DNA from: an uncultured Eubacterium sp.
Lineage (GTDB): Bacteria > Bacillota > Clostridia > Lachnospirales > Lachnospiraceae
Assembly (NCBI GenBank): GCA_900547255.1
Contig: URGC01000027.1
Coordinates: 1-25,130, forward strand
Reading direction: 5' to 3'
Length of the DNA: 25,130 nt
The notes under the pieces are model-generated. The model was given only the letters and a program-made list of their open reading frames with translations, was not told the origin of the DNA and did not search any database. Each line of letters opens with the position of its first letter. Position 1 is the stretch's first letter. Made by a program: the position numbers and the translations under genes. Shown piece by piece: positions 1 through 6,481 of this stretch.

Positions 1-416
1 ATTCGATGCTTTCCATCCCATACAAGTTGCTCCAGATACTCCCGAATCGGATGATACCGGTTCTCGCTGGCTGCGATATTCATAGCTTTGTTGATGTTCC
101 TCTCATTTTTTAACCCGTACTGCTTTTCCAGATACCAATGAAGCTGGTACACATCGGTATCCGTCAGACTGGAAGATGTTCTTTCCCATCCAAGATCACC
201 AACAATATCTATTTTTCCGGAAAGTTCATTTTTTCTGATGGCACCTTTTAACAAAAGATCGCGCTGAAAAACGGTCATACAATTATCAATGCTCTGGCAG
301 ATATTCCCTTTATTATTTCTTACAAGGTCAGCCTGAATATCCTCTGCACTGCTCATTTCCTCCTCAAGCACTTTCCCGACATCGTCCCATGATACATCTG
401 CTCCATTTTCTGACAT
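1..416 (-). CDS. VapE-like replication protein of a mobile element (partial, N-terminal part)
   Basis: This gene runs off the left edge, so only about 138 N-terminal residues are visible. The stretch near the edge, NRYHPIREYLEQLVWDGKHR, matches the pattern that precedes the P-loop ATPase domain in virulence-associated E (VapE) proteins, which act as primase/helicase-type replication proteins in phages, satellites and integrative elements. The ATPase domain itself lies outside the window. The start taken here is the ATG at 416-414. A TTG at 425-423 is equally possible because GAGGTGG lies at a better distance from it. The gene overlaps the end of the CHC2 primase-like gene by about 50 bases in another frame, so the two are probably translationally coupled. 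The family call is by inspection of a short motif and is fairly secure; the exact start is not. Confidence 0.72.
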   Translation of the reverse strand, partial: MSENGADVSWDDVGKVLEEEMSSAEDIQADLVRNNKGNICQSIDNCMTVFQRDLLLKGAIRKNELSGKIDIVGDLGWERTSSSLTDTDVYQLHWYLEKQYGLKNERNINKAMNIAASENRYHPIREYLEQLVWDGKHR

Positions 417-1002
417 TTCCTGCAACCTGCTCCACCTCTTTTCTGCCTTGCATAAATAGTTCTTTTTTCTCCTGCTCTCTTCCCATGCAGAGAATATCCA
501 GCCAATAATTGATGATTGGTTCTGCATGAAGCATCATTGCATAATCCTCAGAAAACATTACATCCGGTGGCTTGCCATAAAGAACCTGTCCACTATCTTC
601 AATCTGTACCAACGCATCTTTTAACAGTTCTATTGTTTCCTCACACCATCTGTAAAATTTTTTCTTAATCTGAATAATGCGCATGCGCTCCTCTTTTTCC
701 CTGCGAAGCCTTTGCCTTTCTTCTCTGCTCATAGCTTCTGTCTGAACATGTAATCCAAAATCCTCAATCAATTTCTTTGCGGCATCGTATTGGGATAATC
801 CATACATTCTTGCTGTGTAATCAATCACATCTCCACCCACACCACAAGCAAAGCAATGATAATTTTTATCCACCTTCATGCTTGGATGTCTGTCATCATG
901 GAATGGACAGCAGGCAACACCATTTTTGCGGATACGAAGTCCATAACTTTCCGCTACCTGTCTTGTGGTTAGCTGCTCTTTTACTTCTGAAAATATATTC
1001 AA
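364..1002 (-). CDS. CHC2 zinc-finger primase-like protein
   Basis: A 212-residue protein whose N-terminus carries a CHC2 zinc finger: Cys32, His35, Cys50 and Cys53 in the order CPFH...CFACG, followed by GGDVIDY. This finger is the DNA-binding module of DnaG-type primases. No TOPRIM catalytic domain is visible; residues 90-212 are charged and probably helical. It is therefore a primase-like accessory protein rather than a full primase. The start is TTG at 1002-1000, preceded by AAAGGAG at about 11 bases; no ATG fits better. The stop lies inside the start region of the VapE-like gene. A primase zinc-finger protein beside VapE is a typical replication module of phage satellites and integrative elements, so I infer a role in element replication. 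Confidence 0.8.
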   Translation of the reverse strand: MNIFSEVKEQLTTRQVAESYGLRIRKNGVACCPFHDDRHPSMKVDKNYHCFACGVGGDVIDYTARMYGLSQYDAAKKLIEDFGLHVQTEAMSREERQRLRREKEERMRIIQIKKKFYRWCEETIELLKDALVQIEDSGQVLYGKPPDVMFSEDYAMMLHAEPIINYWLDILCMGREQEKKELFMQGRKEVEQVAGNVRKWSRCIMGRCRESA

Positions 1003-1029
1003 ATCACAAATTTCTCCTTTCCTGCGGAG

Positions 1030-1072
1030 AAAGCCTTTGCTATAATAAATTTGTTGTGGATAGAAAGGCTTT
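1030..1072. repeat. 9-base inverted repeat upstream of the primase-like gene
   Basis: AAAGCCTTT at 1030-1038 and AAAGGCTTT at 1064-1072 are perfect inverted copies separated by 25 bases. They sit between the stop of the ribbon-helix-helix-like gene and the ribosome site of the primase-like gene. On the minus strand no T-run follows, so it does not look like a terminator there. It could be an operator, a weak RNA hairpin or chance in AT-rich DNA. Confidence 0.35.
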
Positions 1073-1079
1073 ATCCTTT

Positions 1080-1403
1080 TTATTCTTTCATGTCCCTGTT
1101 ACCAGCAGGGGCATTTTTCTGTAATGCAATCAGTTCTTTTAGCAAAGCCAGCAAAAGCTGCTCATTCTCTGAATTTCCATTGTGCAATTCCTCACATATC
1201 CGCTCTAACACCTTTGATAATCGAAATGACATATAATTACCTGACACTACCTTAATTTCCTGCTCTAACACTGACTTTCGATAATATTCACCTTTCGGCA
1301 CTCCCGATAATATAATTTTTGCCTCAACTTCTGATTTTTCTTCATCACTCAGCCAGAATGCGATTGTGTTATGCCGAAATCTATCCTCCCGTTTACACGC
1401 CAT
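1080..1403 (-). CDS. small ribbon-helix-helix / MobC-like protein of the mobile element
   Basis: About 107 residues. The segment NTIAFWLSDEEKSEVEAKI, then SGVPKGEYYRKSVLEQEI, has the strand-then-two-helices layout of ribbon-helix-helix proteins and of MobC-type relaxosome accessory proteins. No relaxase is visible in the window, so a mobilization role is only possible. The likely start is ATG at 1403-1401, with AGGTGA about five bases upstream; a GTG at 1412 is an alternative in the same frame. The gene begins inside the last codons of the integrase, so it is co-transcribed with it. Alternatives are a DNA-binding regulator of the replication genes downstream or an integrase accessory factor. 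The family assignment is tentative; that it is a real gene is well supported by spacing and overlap. Confidence 0.6.
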   Translation of the reverse strand: MACKREDRFRHNTIAFWLSDEEKSEVEAKIILSGVPKGEYYRKSVLEQEIKVVSGNYMSFRLSKVLERICEELHNGNSENEQLLLALLKELIALQKNAPAGNRDMKE

Positions 1404-2472
1404 CTTCCTCACCTCGATTCACTTTTCCGAGACGGTCTGCAATTTTATCCTGCGCATCCCTTGACTGATGACAATAGGTTTCAATCGTTGTTGTCACCTT
1501 TCCATGTCCCAGCCTCTTGGCAATCTCAATCGGACTGAACCCCATCTGCACCAACATACTTGCATGACTGTGTCTGGTACAATGTACTGTAATTTTCTTA
1601 ACTCCCGACAGCTTAATTCCACGCTCCATCTCATGCTCAAAGAAGCTTTTTGTTCTTCCAGCAAACAATCTGGTTCCCGGTTTTGGTCGATACAATGTGC
1701 TGATATATTCCCGAATCTCGTCCTGCAATTCCTTATGAATAGTTATCACTCGCACCGAGCTTTCTGTCTTTGGAGCTGTAATCAGATCTTCTCCATCAAG
1801 CCTTGTAAGCGATTCATCTACCCGGATAGTTCCATCCTCAAAATTTACATCTTTCACCTGCAAAGCAAGTAATTCTCCAATACGCATACCTGTCCAAAAC
1901 AATATCTGAAATGCCATCCAAGAATCTCTTTTATCCATAATTGCATCCGAAAATTTCTGAAATTCTTCCAGCGTCCAGTAGGGACGTTCATCCGCTTTGC
2001 TTTTCCCCATACTGCCTGCTTTATGACATGGATTTGATCGTAATTCATAGAATCGCACCGCATAGTTGAGAATGGAACTAAGCTGATTATTGATTGTTTT
2101 CAGGTAAGTCGGCTTAAATCCTTTATCAATCATTTCTCCCTGCCACTTTCGTATCATAGGAGCTGTGATTGCATTGATAGGCGTATTTCCAAAATACGGA
2201 AGGACCTTATCTTTCATCACATATTCTTTCTGCTTCATAGTGGTTTTCCGCAGTCGTTTCGCCATATCTGCCTTATATATCTCCCAGAAATCATTCAAGG
2301 TCATGGTCGGATCAGAAGTTTGCTGCAATATGAAATGCGCATACCATTCCTCAGCTTCTTTCTTTGTCTTAAATCCCCGCTTCTGGGATTTTTTCTTGGT
2401 TCCCGTCCAGTCTGTCCACCGGTACTGGATATGCCACGTTCCATTTGGATCTCGTTTTGCACGGCAGCTCAT
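1393..2472 (-). CDS. int: tyrosine recombinase (integrase) of the mobile element
   Basis: A 359-residue tyrosine integrase that would catalyse site-specific integration and excision of the element. It has an N-terminal arm-binding region (about 5-55), a SAM-like core-binding domain (about 60-150) and a catalytic domain with all expected residues: Arg197 in TGMRIGELL, Lys235 in APKTESS, His297 and Arg300 in HCTRH, His323 in LGHG and the nucleophile Tyr333 in IETYCH. The start is ATG at 2472-2470, with AAGGAGGTG immediately upstream; the reading frame is open further but without a better start. The ATG overlaps the stop of the excisionase-like gene (ATGA), so the two are coupled. All catalytic residues are present, so the enzyme is probably active. 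Its position near guaA suggests guaA as the insertion site. Confidence 0.96.
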   Translation of the reverse strand: MSCRAKRDPNGTWHIQYRWTDWTGTKKKSQKRGFKTKKEAEEWYAHFILQQTSDPTMTLNDFWEIYKADMAKRLRKTTMKQKEYVMKDKVLPYFGNTPINAITAPMIRKWQGEMIDKGFKPTYLKTINNQLSSILNYAVRFYELRSNPCHKAGSMGKSKADERPYWTLEEFQKFSDAIMDKRDSWMAFQILFWTGMRIGELLALQVKDVNFEDGTIRVDESLTRLDGEDLITAPKTESSVRVITIHKELQDEIREYISTLYRPKPGTRLFAGRTKSFFEHEMERGIKLSGVKKITVHCTRHSHASMLVQMGFSPIEIAKRLGHGKVTTTIETYCHQSRDAQDKIADRLGKVNRGEEDGV

Positions 2473-2663
2473 GCACTCACCTCCTTGGCTCCGCCATACC
2501 ATTTCTCACGAAAATACTCCACCGGAATTTTACCTGCGATTGTAAGGAAGCCTTTTCCAGCAAGTTCCTTGTTCATTTCTCGTAAAATCTTGTAAGATTT
2601 TCCCATGCTCACGCCGAGCATCTTTGCAATGTCTTCTGCACTGTAGTAAATTTTTTCGTTCAT
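2469..2663 (-). CDS. xis: excisionase-like small DNA-binding protein
   Basis: A 64-residue basic protein with a helix-turn-helix of the MerR/excisionase type: YYSAEDIAKMLGVSMGKSYK, followed by a helix and the strand segment ending in IPVEYFREKWYG. Such proteins bend att-site DNA and bias the integrase toward excision. The start ATG at 2663-2661 has GGAAAGGA upstream. The stop overlaps the integrase start by four bases, a usual xis-int arrangement. It is the first gene of the leftward operon and lies directly behind a near-consensus promoter, so repressor control of this promoter would silence excision. The family is inferred from size, fold pattern and position. Confidence 0.85.
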   Translation of the reverse strand: MNEKIYYSAEDIAKMLGVSMGKSYKILREMNKELAGKGFLTIAGKIPVEYFREKWYGGAKEVSA

Positions 2664-2679
2664 AGTGTCCTTTCCTTTC

Positions 2680-2737
2680 TTTGTTTCTGTATAGTATCAT
2701 TTTGTTTCGCTTTTATAATATCGTAACATTTGTTTCG
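2680..2737. repeat. three TTTGTTTC(G/T) boxes, probable repressor operators
   Basis: TTTGTTTCT at 2680-2688 and TTTGTTTCG at 2701-2709 and 2729-2737 are direct repeats in the divergent region between xis-int and the XRE-type gene. The last box touches the -35 of the leftward promoter and the middle box lies just past its -10. Start-to-start spacings are 21 and 28 bases. Position and repetition suggest operators of the adjacent repressor; binding is inferred. Confidence 0.55.
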
Positions 2738-2743
2738 TGTCAA
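2715..2743 (-). promoter_or_regulatory. promoter of the xis-int operon
   Basis: On the minus strand TTGACA (2743-2738) and TATTAT (2720-2715) are separated by exactly 17 bases, close to a housekeeping-sigma consensus. It sits about 50 bases upstream of the excisionase start. One TTTGTTTCG box fills the half of the spacer next to the -35, and another lies just downstream of the -10, which suits repression by the divergent XRE-type protein. Confidence 0.78.
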
Positions 2744-2831
2744 TATCTTTTTTCTTTCATTTTTTAATCTGGTGTGTTATTCTATATGTGATGTTGAAAC
2801 ATTCATAGTTTTAGAGCAGGAGGAAATCACA

Positions 2832-3380
2832 ATGACAGTTGGTGAAAATATAAGACGTATCCGGCAAGAACGACACCTCACTCAAAAACAGTTAGGTGAA
2901 ATGGTCGGTGCAAGCGAAGCCTACATTCGTGCTTACGAAAGTGGCAGAAGAAACCCCAAACCAGCATCTCTTGAAAAAATAGCAGAGGCACTTGCGGTCA
3001 ACCCTGAAGTACTTGCAAATTCAGATTTTGATGGTGTAAAAGCCATACACCGACTTTTTCAGATATTTCGCCAGTATGACGGTTCATTATTTGAATATCA
3101 GGATAAAGACGGAAATGATATGGTAGGCATCAGTTTTGGAACATTATCGCTGATGCAATCATGGTTAGAACGTTATAAGAAATATATGGATGAAGTTGAG
3201 AAATGTAACGAAATCAAAGATGTGAAAAAACGTGGCGAAGCACTGCTGAAAGCGGAAGCGGACTTTAATCTTTGGATGGATATTTATCCGGAATCGGAGA
3301 CGTGGCAGGCTAGATTAAAAATCCAGAAAGCTCATGATGAGGTAATGGATAAGATAGGATTGAATCAAAAAGAAAAATAA
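2832..3380 (+). CDS. XRE-family (Cro/CI-like) transcriptional regulator
   Basis: A 182-residue protein with an N-terminal XRE helix-turn-helix (about residues 5-58) including LTQKQLGEMVGASEAYIRAY and ESGRRNPK. The C-terminal 120 residues are charged and helical; I do not recognise a known sensor or a peptidase dyad there. The start is ATG at 2832, with AGGAGG close upstream; an in-frame upstream ATG lacks a ribosome site. It is transcribed away from xis-int, and repeated boxes lie between them, so it probably represses excision and may regulate itself. AbiH follows 23 bases downstream on the same strand, so the repressor and the defence gene likely share a message that is on while the element is integrated. 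Confidence 0.88.
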   Translation: MTVGENIRRIRQERHLTQKQLGEMVGASEAYIRAYESGRRNPKPASLEKIAEALAVNPEVLANSDFDGVKAIHRLFQIFRQYDGSLFEYQDKDGNDMVGISFGTLSLMQSWLERYKKYMDEVEKCNEIKDVKKRGEALLKAEADFNLWMDIYPESETWQARLKIQKAHDEVMDKIGLNQKEK

Positions 3381-3403
3381 CTTCCAGAAAGCAAAGGAGA
3401 CAA

Positions 3404-4609
3404 ATGAATATACTCATAATTGGTAATGGTTTTGATTTAGCTCATAACTTGCCTACAAAATATACAGATATTTTAGAATTTCTTAGAATTATTAAAATAA
3501 CTTCGACTTGGATGGGAGATCAACCATCTTTTATCAGTAAACACTTAAATAATTATAACGCACCTAATTATGTCAAAAATTGTATTGAAAATGCTTTTTC
3601 AACAAGACAACCTAATCTACATAAAAGTGCATCCAATTCCAATTTGCTCGTACAAGAAATTTATGATAATCTAACCGATAACGTCTGGTATGAATACTTA
3701 CTGGACATATATACTAAAGGTAAAATGAAAGGAATTAATTGGATTGATTTTGAAAGTGAAATAAGTTCCATAATTGAACAAATAGATAGATATCAAGAAA
3801 ACCTATACATGCCATTTGACATTAAATCTTCTGATGAGAATGAAAAACTAAAGAGCTTTTTATCAAAATTGAATTTTGAAGCATTTATAGAGAATAAGTA
3901 TCCAGACAAATCTCACATACCTACATATCGAGATTTTTTAGATAAATCATATTATGACCTAAGACGTTTTGTTCGATGTATGGAAATCTATTTACTTGAA
4001 TGTGTAGAAAAGCAACCTATAAACATATTATCTCAAGATATTATAAACACTAATGCCAATTCCATTTTATGTTTCAATTATACACATACTTATGAAAAAC
4101 TGTATGTCAATAATGATAAAGTAAAAATACACTATTTGCATGGAAAAACACAAGATAATATTGCTTCTAACAATATGGTACTTGGAATAGATGAATATTA
4201 TTCTACATATGAAAAAGACCAACATACCAATTATAATATCTATAAAAAGTTTACACAAAGAGTTATAAATGAGACTGGATTTCTCTATCGGAACTGGATT
4301 GCAAAAATGGATGACATCACATATAAGTTCCGAAATTATCCAACTCTTGAAGAAACTGGTGCAAGCCTTCCTAACAATGTCTATATCTTTGGTCACTCAT
4401 TGGATATTACTGATAAAGACGTAATTAGAGATTTTATAAATAGAGATGGCGTTAAAACTACTATCTTTTACTATGACAAGCAACAACAAACACAACAAAT
4501 AGCAAATTTAGTTAAAATGCTCGGACAAGACACATTTATTAATATGATTAATAGTATCCCACAAAGAATATGTTTTGTTCAGCAGCAACCAATGATTCCT
4601 AAGAATTAA
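3404..4609 (+). CDS. AbiH-family phage abortive-infection protein
   Basis: A 401-residue protein starting MNILIIGNGFDLAHNLPTKY, the signature N-terminus of the AbiH family, known as phage abortive-infection proteins first described on a lactococcal plasmid. The GNGFD loop looks nucleotide-binding-like. A second conserved-looking stretch, IFGHSLDITDKDVI, lies near residue 330. No membrane segment or signal peptide is seen. The start ATG has AAAGGAGAC upstream. The gene is visibly more AT-rich than its chromosomal neighbours, which fits transfer. It is the last gene before guaA, the position where cargo accumulates in integrated elements, and follows the repressor gene closely. A role in defence is a family-based inference; the mechanism is not known from the sequence. 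Confidence 0.88.
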   Translation: MNILIIGNGFDLAHNLPTKYTDILEFLRIIKITSTWMGDQPSFISKHLNNYNAPNYVKNCIENAFSTRQPNLHKSASNSNLLVQEIYDNLTDNVWYEYLLDIYTKGKMKGINWIDFESEISSIIEQIDRYQENLYMPFDIKSSDENEKLKSFLSKLNFEAFIENKYPDKSHIPTYRDFLDKSYYDLRRFVRCMEIYLLECVEKQPINILSQDIINTNANSILCFNYTHTYEKLYVNNDKVKIHYLHGKTQDNIASNNMVLGIDEYYSTYEKDQHTNYNIYKKFTQRVINETGFLYRNWIAKMDDITYKFRNYPTLEETGASLPNNVYIFGHSLDITDKDVIRDFINRDGVKTTIFYYDKQQQTQQIANLVKMLGQDTFINMINSIPQRICFVQQQPMIPKN

Positions 4610-4615
4610 AATTTT

Positions 4616-4633
4616 TGTACCCAAAATGTACCC
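4616..4633. repeat. tandem TGTACCC repeat at the element/guaA junction
   Basis: TGTACCC occurs at 4616-4622 and 4627-4633, spaced 11 bases start to start, about one helical turn. The repeats lie between the AbiH stop and the guaA 3' hairpin. Paired short repeats at this position are typical of arm-type binding sites for a tyrosine integrase; this function is inferred. Confidence 0.5.
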
Positions 4634-4645
4634 ATTTGCACATAA

Positions 4646-4688
4646 AAACCCCCTACAAAGCCCATAAATACAGGCTTTGTAGGGGTTT
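4646..4688 (-). terminator. strong hairpin, terminator of guaA (possibly bidirectional)
   Basis: AAACCCCCTACAAAGCC (4646-4662) pairs with GGCTTTGTAGGGGTTT (4673-4688) with one bulged C and a 10-base loop. On the minus strand it is followed by TTTTT, fitting termination of guaA seven bases after its stop. On the plus strand the T-run is short, but the stem could still stop AbiH transcription. Confidence 0.85.
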
Positions 4689-4694
4689 ACCTAT

Positions 4695-6269
4695 TTATTC
4701 AAACTCAATCGTTCCAGGTGGTTTACTCGTCAAATCATAGAATACCCTGTTGACCCCGCGCACCTCGTTGATGATTCTGCTCATTACAGTCTGGAGTACC
4801 TCGAATGGAATCTCTGAAGCCTCGGCTGTCATGAAATCGACTGTGCTTACAGCACGTAATGCGACTGCATAATCATATGTTCTCTCATCACCCATGACAC
4901 CAACGGAACGCATGTTAGTGAGGGCTGCAAAATACTGGTTTGGCATCCATGATGGATCCTTGCCATTGGCTTTCTTGTATTCTTCTGCTGCCTTGTCCAC
5001 CTCTGCACGGTAGATAGCATCAGCATCCTGAACAATTCTTACCTTATCGGCTGTTACTTCGCCGATAATTCTGATTCCAAGTCCTGGACCTGGGAATGGC
5101 TGACGGAATACAAGCTTCTCTGGAATTCCAAGCTCCAGGCCTGACTTACGAACCTCATCCTTGAAAAGGTCACGAAGTGGCTCGATGATTTCTTTGAAAT
5201 CAACATAGTCTGGAAGTCCGCCTACGTTGTGGTGAGATTTGATGACCGCTGACTCACCGCCAAGTCCACTCTCAACAACATCTGGGTAGATAGTTCCCTG
5301 AGCAAGGAAATCAACTGCGCCAATCTTCTTGGCTTCTTCCTCAAATACTCTGATGAACTCCTCACCAATTATCTTTCTCTTATGCTCTGGCTCTGTTACG
5401 CCAGCAAGCTTAGAGTAATATCTTTCCTGTGCATTAACTCTTATAAAGTTAAGGTCAAACTGTCCATTAGAACCAAATACAGCCTCAACCTCATCTCCCT
5501 CGTCCTTTCTTAAAAGACCGTGGTCAACGAATACGCATGTGAGCTGCTTGCCGATTGCCTTAGAAAGAAGCGCAGCGGCAACTGATGAATCAACACCACC
5601 AGATAAAGCAAGTAAAACCTTGCCGTCTCCAACCTTCTCACGTATGTCTTTGATTGTATTCTCAACGAATGCATCCATCTTCCATGTCCCGGCACATCCA
5701 CACACACCTCTTACGAAGTTGTAAAGCATCTTAGTACCTTCCTGTGTATGAAGAACCTCTGGGTGGAACTGTATAGCATACAGATTCTTCTCTCTGTTCT
5801 CTGCTGCTGCCACTGGACAATCTGCCGTATGTGCAACTATCTTAAAATCTGGTGCAACCTGTGATATATAATCAAAATGGCTCATCCAGCAGACAGTTGT
5901 CTCGCTCACATCGCCAAATAATGGTGATGTCTTATCAACAAATACTTCTGTCTTACCATATTCCCTGACTGGCGCCTTCTCAACCTTGCCACCAAGCACA
6001 TGCTGCATAAGCTGTGCTCCATAACACAAACCAAGCACTGGAATTCCAAGCTCAAATAACTCTTTGCTGTAAGTTGGTGAATCCGCTTCATAGCAGCTAT
6101 TAGGACCGCCTGTAAGAATAATTCCCTTAGGATTCATCGCCTTAATCTTCTCGATATCAGTCTTATAAGAGTAAATCTCGCAGTATACGTTACACTCACG
6201 CACACGTCTCGCTACCAGCTGGTTATACTGACCACCAAAGTCGATAACTATTACTTTCTCCTGATTCAA
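4695..6269 (-). CDS. guaA: GMP synthase (glutamine-hydrolysing)
   Basis: A 524-residue GMP synthase, the usual length. It converts XMP, ATP and glutamine to GMP in purine synthesis. The N-terminal glutaminase domain has the catalytic triad Cys82 (LCYGAQ), His169 and Glu171 (HPEV); the ATP-pyrophosphatase domain has the P-loop SGGVDSS at 223-229; the C-terminal dimerisation domain ends in PPGTIEFE. The start is TTG at 6269-6267, with GAGGT about eight bases upstream; no in-frame ATG is suitably placed. It has its own likely promoter and leader hairpin, and a strong terminator. A mobile element sits at its 3' end, but the coding sequence is intact. The assignment is certain. Confidence 0.98.
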   Translation of the reverse strand: MNQEKVIVIDFGGQYNQLVARRVRECNVYCEIYSYKTDIEKIKAMNPKGIILTGGPNSCYEADSPTYSKELFELGIPVLGLCYGAQLMQHVLGGKVEKAPVREYGKTEVFVDKTSPLFGDVSETTVCWMSHFDYISQVAPDFKIVAHTADCPVAAAENREKNLYAIQFHPEVLHTQEGTKMLYNFVRGVCGCAGTWKMDAFVENTIKDIREKVGDGKVLLALSGGVDSSVAAALLSKAIGKQLTCVFVDHGLLRKDEGDEVEAVFGSNGQFDLNFIRVNAQERYYSKLAGVTEPEHKRKIIGEEFIRVFEEEAKKIGAVDFLAQGTIYPDVVESGLGGESAVIKSHHNVGGLPDYVDFKEIIEPLRDLFKDEVRKSGLELGIPEKLVFRQPFPGPGLGIRIIGEVTADKVRIVQDADAIYRAEVDKAAEEYKKANGKDPSWMPNQYFAALTNMRSVGVMGDERTYDYAVALRAVSTVDFMTAEASEIPFEVLQTVMSRIINEVRGVNRVFYDLTSKPPGTIEFE

Positions 6270-6309
6270 TTCATCTACCTCGTTTCTTTAATGACTGCGG
6301 ATTATCAGT

Positions 6310-6337
6310 ATAAATGTTTACGTCCACAGACATTTAT
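6310..6337 (-). promoter_or_regulatory. leader hairpin upstream of guaA
   Basis: ATAAATG (6310-6316) and CATTTAT (6331-6337) form a 7-base stem with a 14-base loop in the predicted guaA leader, about 40 bases before the start. I checked it by eye against the purine riboswitch pattern and it does not match. No T-run follows. A regulatory role is possible but unproven. Confidence 0.35.
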
Positions 6338-6356
6338 GATTTTAATCACTCATTTA

Positions 6357-6385
6357 ATTATAGTTGAGCCGATAACATAAAACAA
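6357..6385 (-). promoter_or_regulatory. guaA: probable guaA promoter
   Basis: On the minus strand TTGTTT (6385-6380) and TATAAT (6362-6357) are separated by 17 bases. The -10 is perfect and the -35 keeps TTG. The transcript would have a leader of about 80 bases containing the hairpin at 6310-6337, so guaA is likely transcribed independently of the HAD-HD gene upstream. Confidence 0.6.
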
Positions 6386-6394
6386 GTACTTTTT

Positions 6395-6481
6395 AGCTCA
6401 CCAAGTATCGGGTGTCAACCATTCGCACTGCTCATGGTTGTGGTAAACACTAACCTCGCCTTCAGCTCGCCAAGTGTTTAC
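6395..6481. repeat. structured repeat cluster between the HAD-HD gene and guaA
   Basis: A near-identical 14-base direct repeat, AGCTCACCAAGTAT (6395-6408) and AGCTCGCCAAGTGT (6464-6477), brackets two perfect stems: CAACCAT/ATGGTTG (6416-6422, 6434-6440) and GTAAACACT/AGTGTTTAC (6443-6451, 6473-6481). The last stem includes the HAD-HD stop codon. No T-run follows, so it is not a canonical terminator. It may be a genome repeat or a structured RNA end. Confidence 0.5.

Larger units (their letters stand above)
4610..4715. other. probable right junction (att region) of the mobile element at the guaA 3' end
   Basis: The element genes stop and guaA begins within this interval. The 3' end of guaA is a known insertion site for tyrosine-integrase elements. 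GuaA reads through to an intact PPGTIEFE end, as expected when insertion recreates the gene's last codons. The exact crossover and the second att copy cannot be seen because the other element end is outside the window. Confidence 0.45.

Noticed and set aside
2165..2545. A 126-codon plus-strand open frame opposite the integrase
   Set aside because: Antisense to the integrase catalytic gene, low-complexity hydrophobic/serine-rich product and no ribosome site.
6270..6461. Purine or other known riboswitch upstream of guaA
   Set aside because: The stems do not show the conserved purine riboswitch core and no expression platform with a T-run is present.
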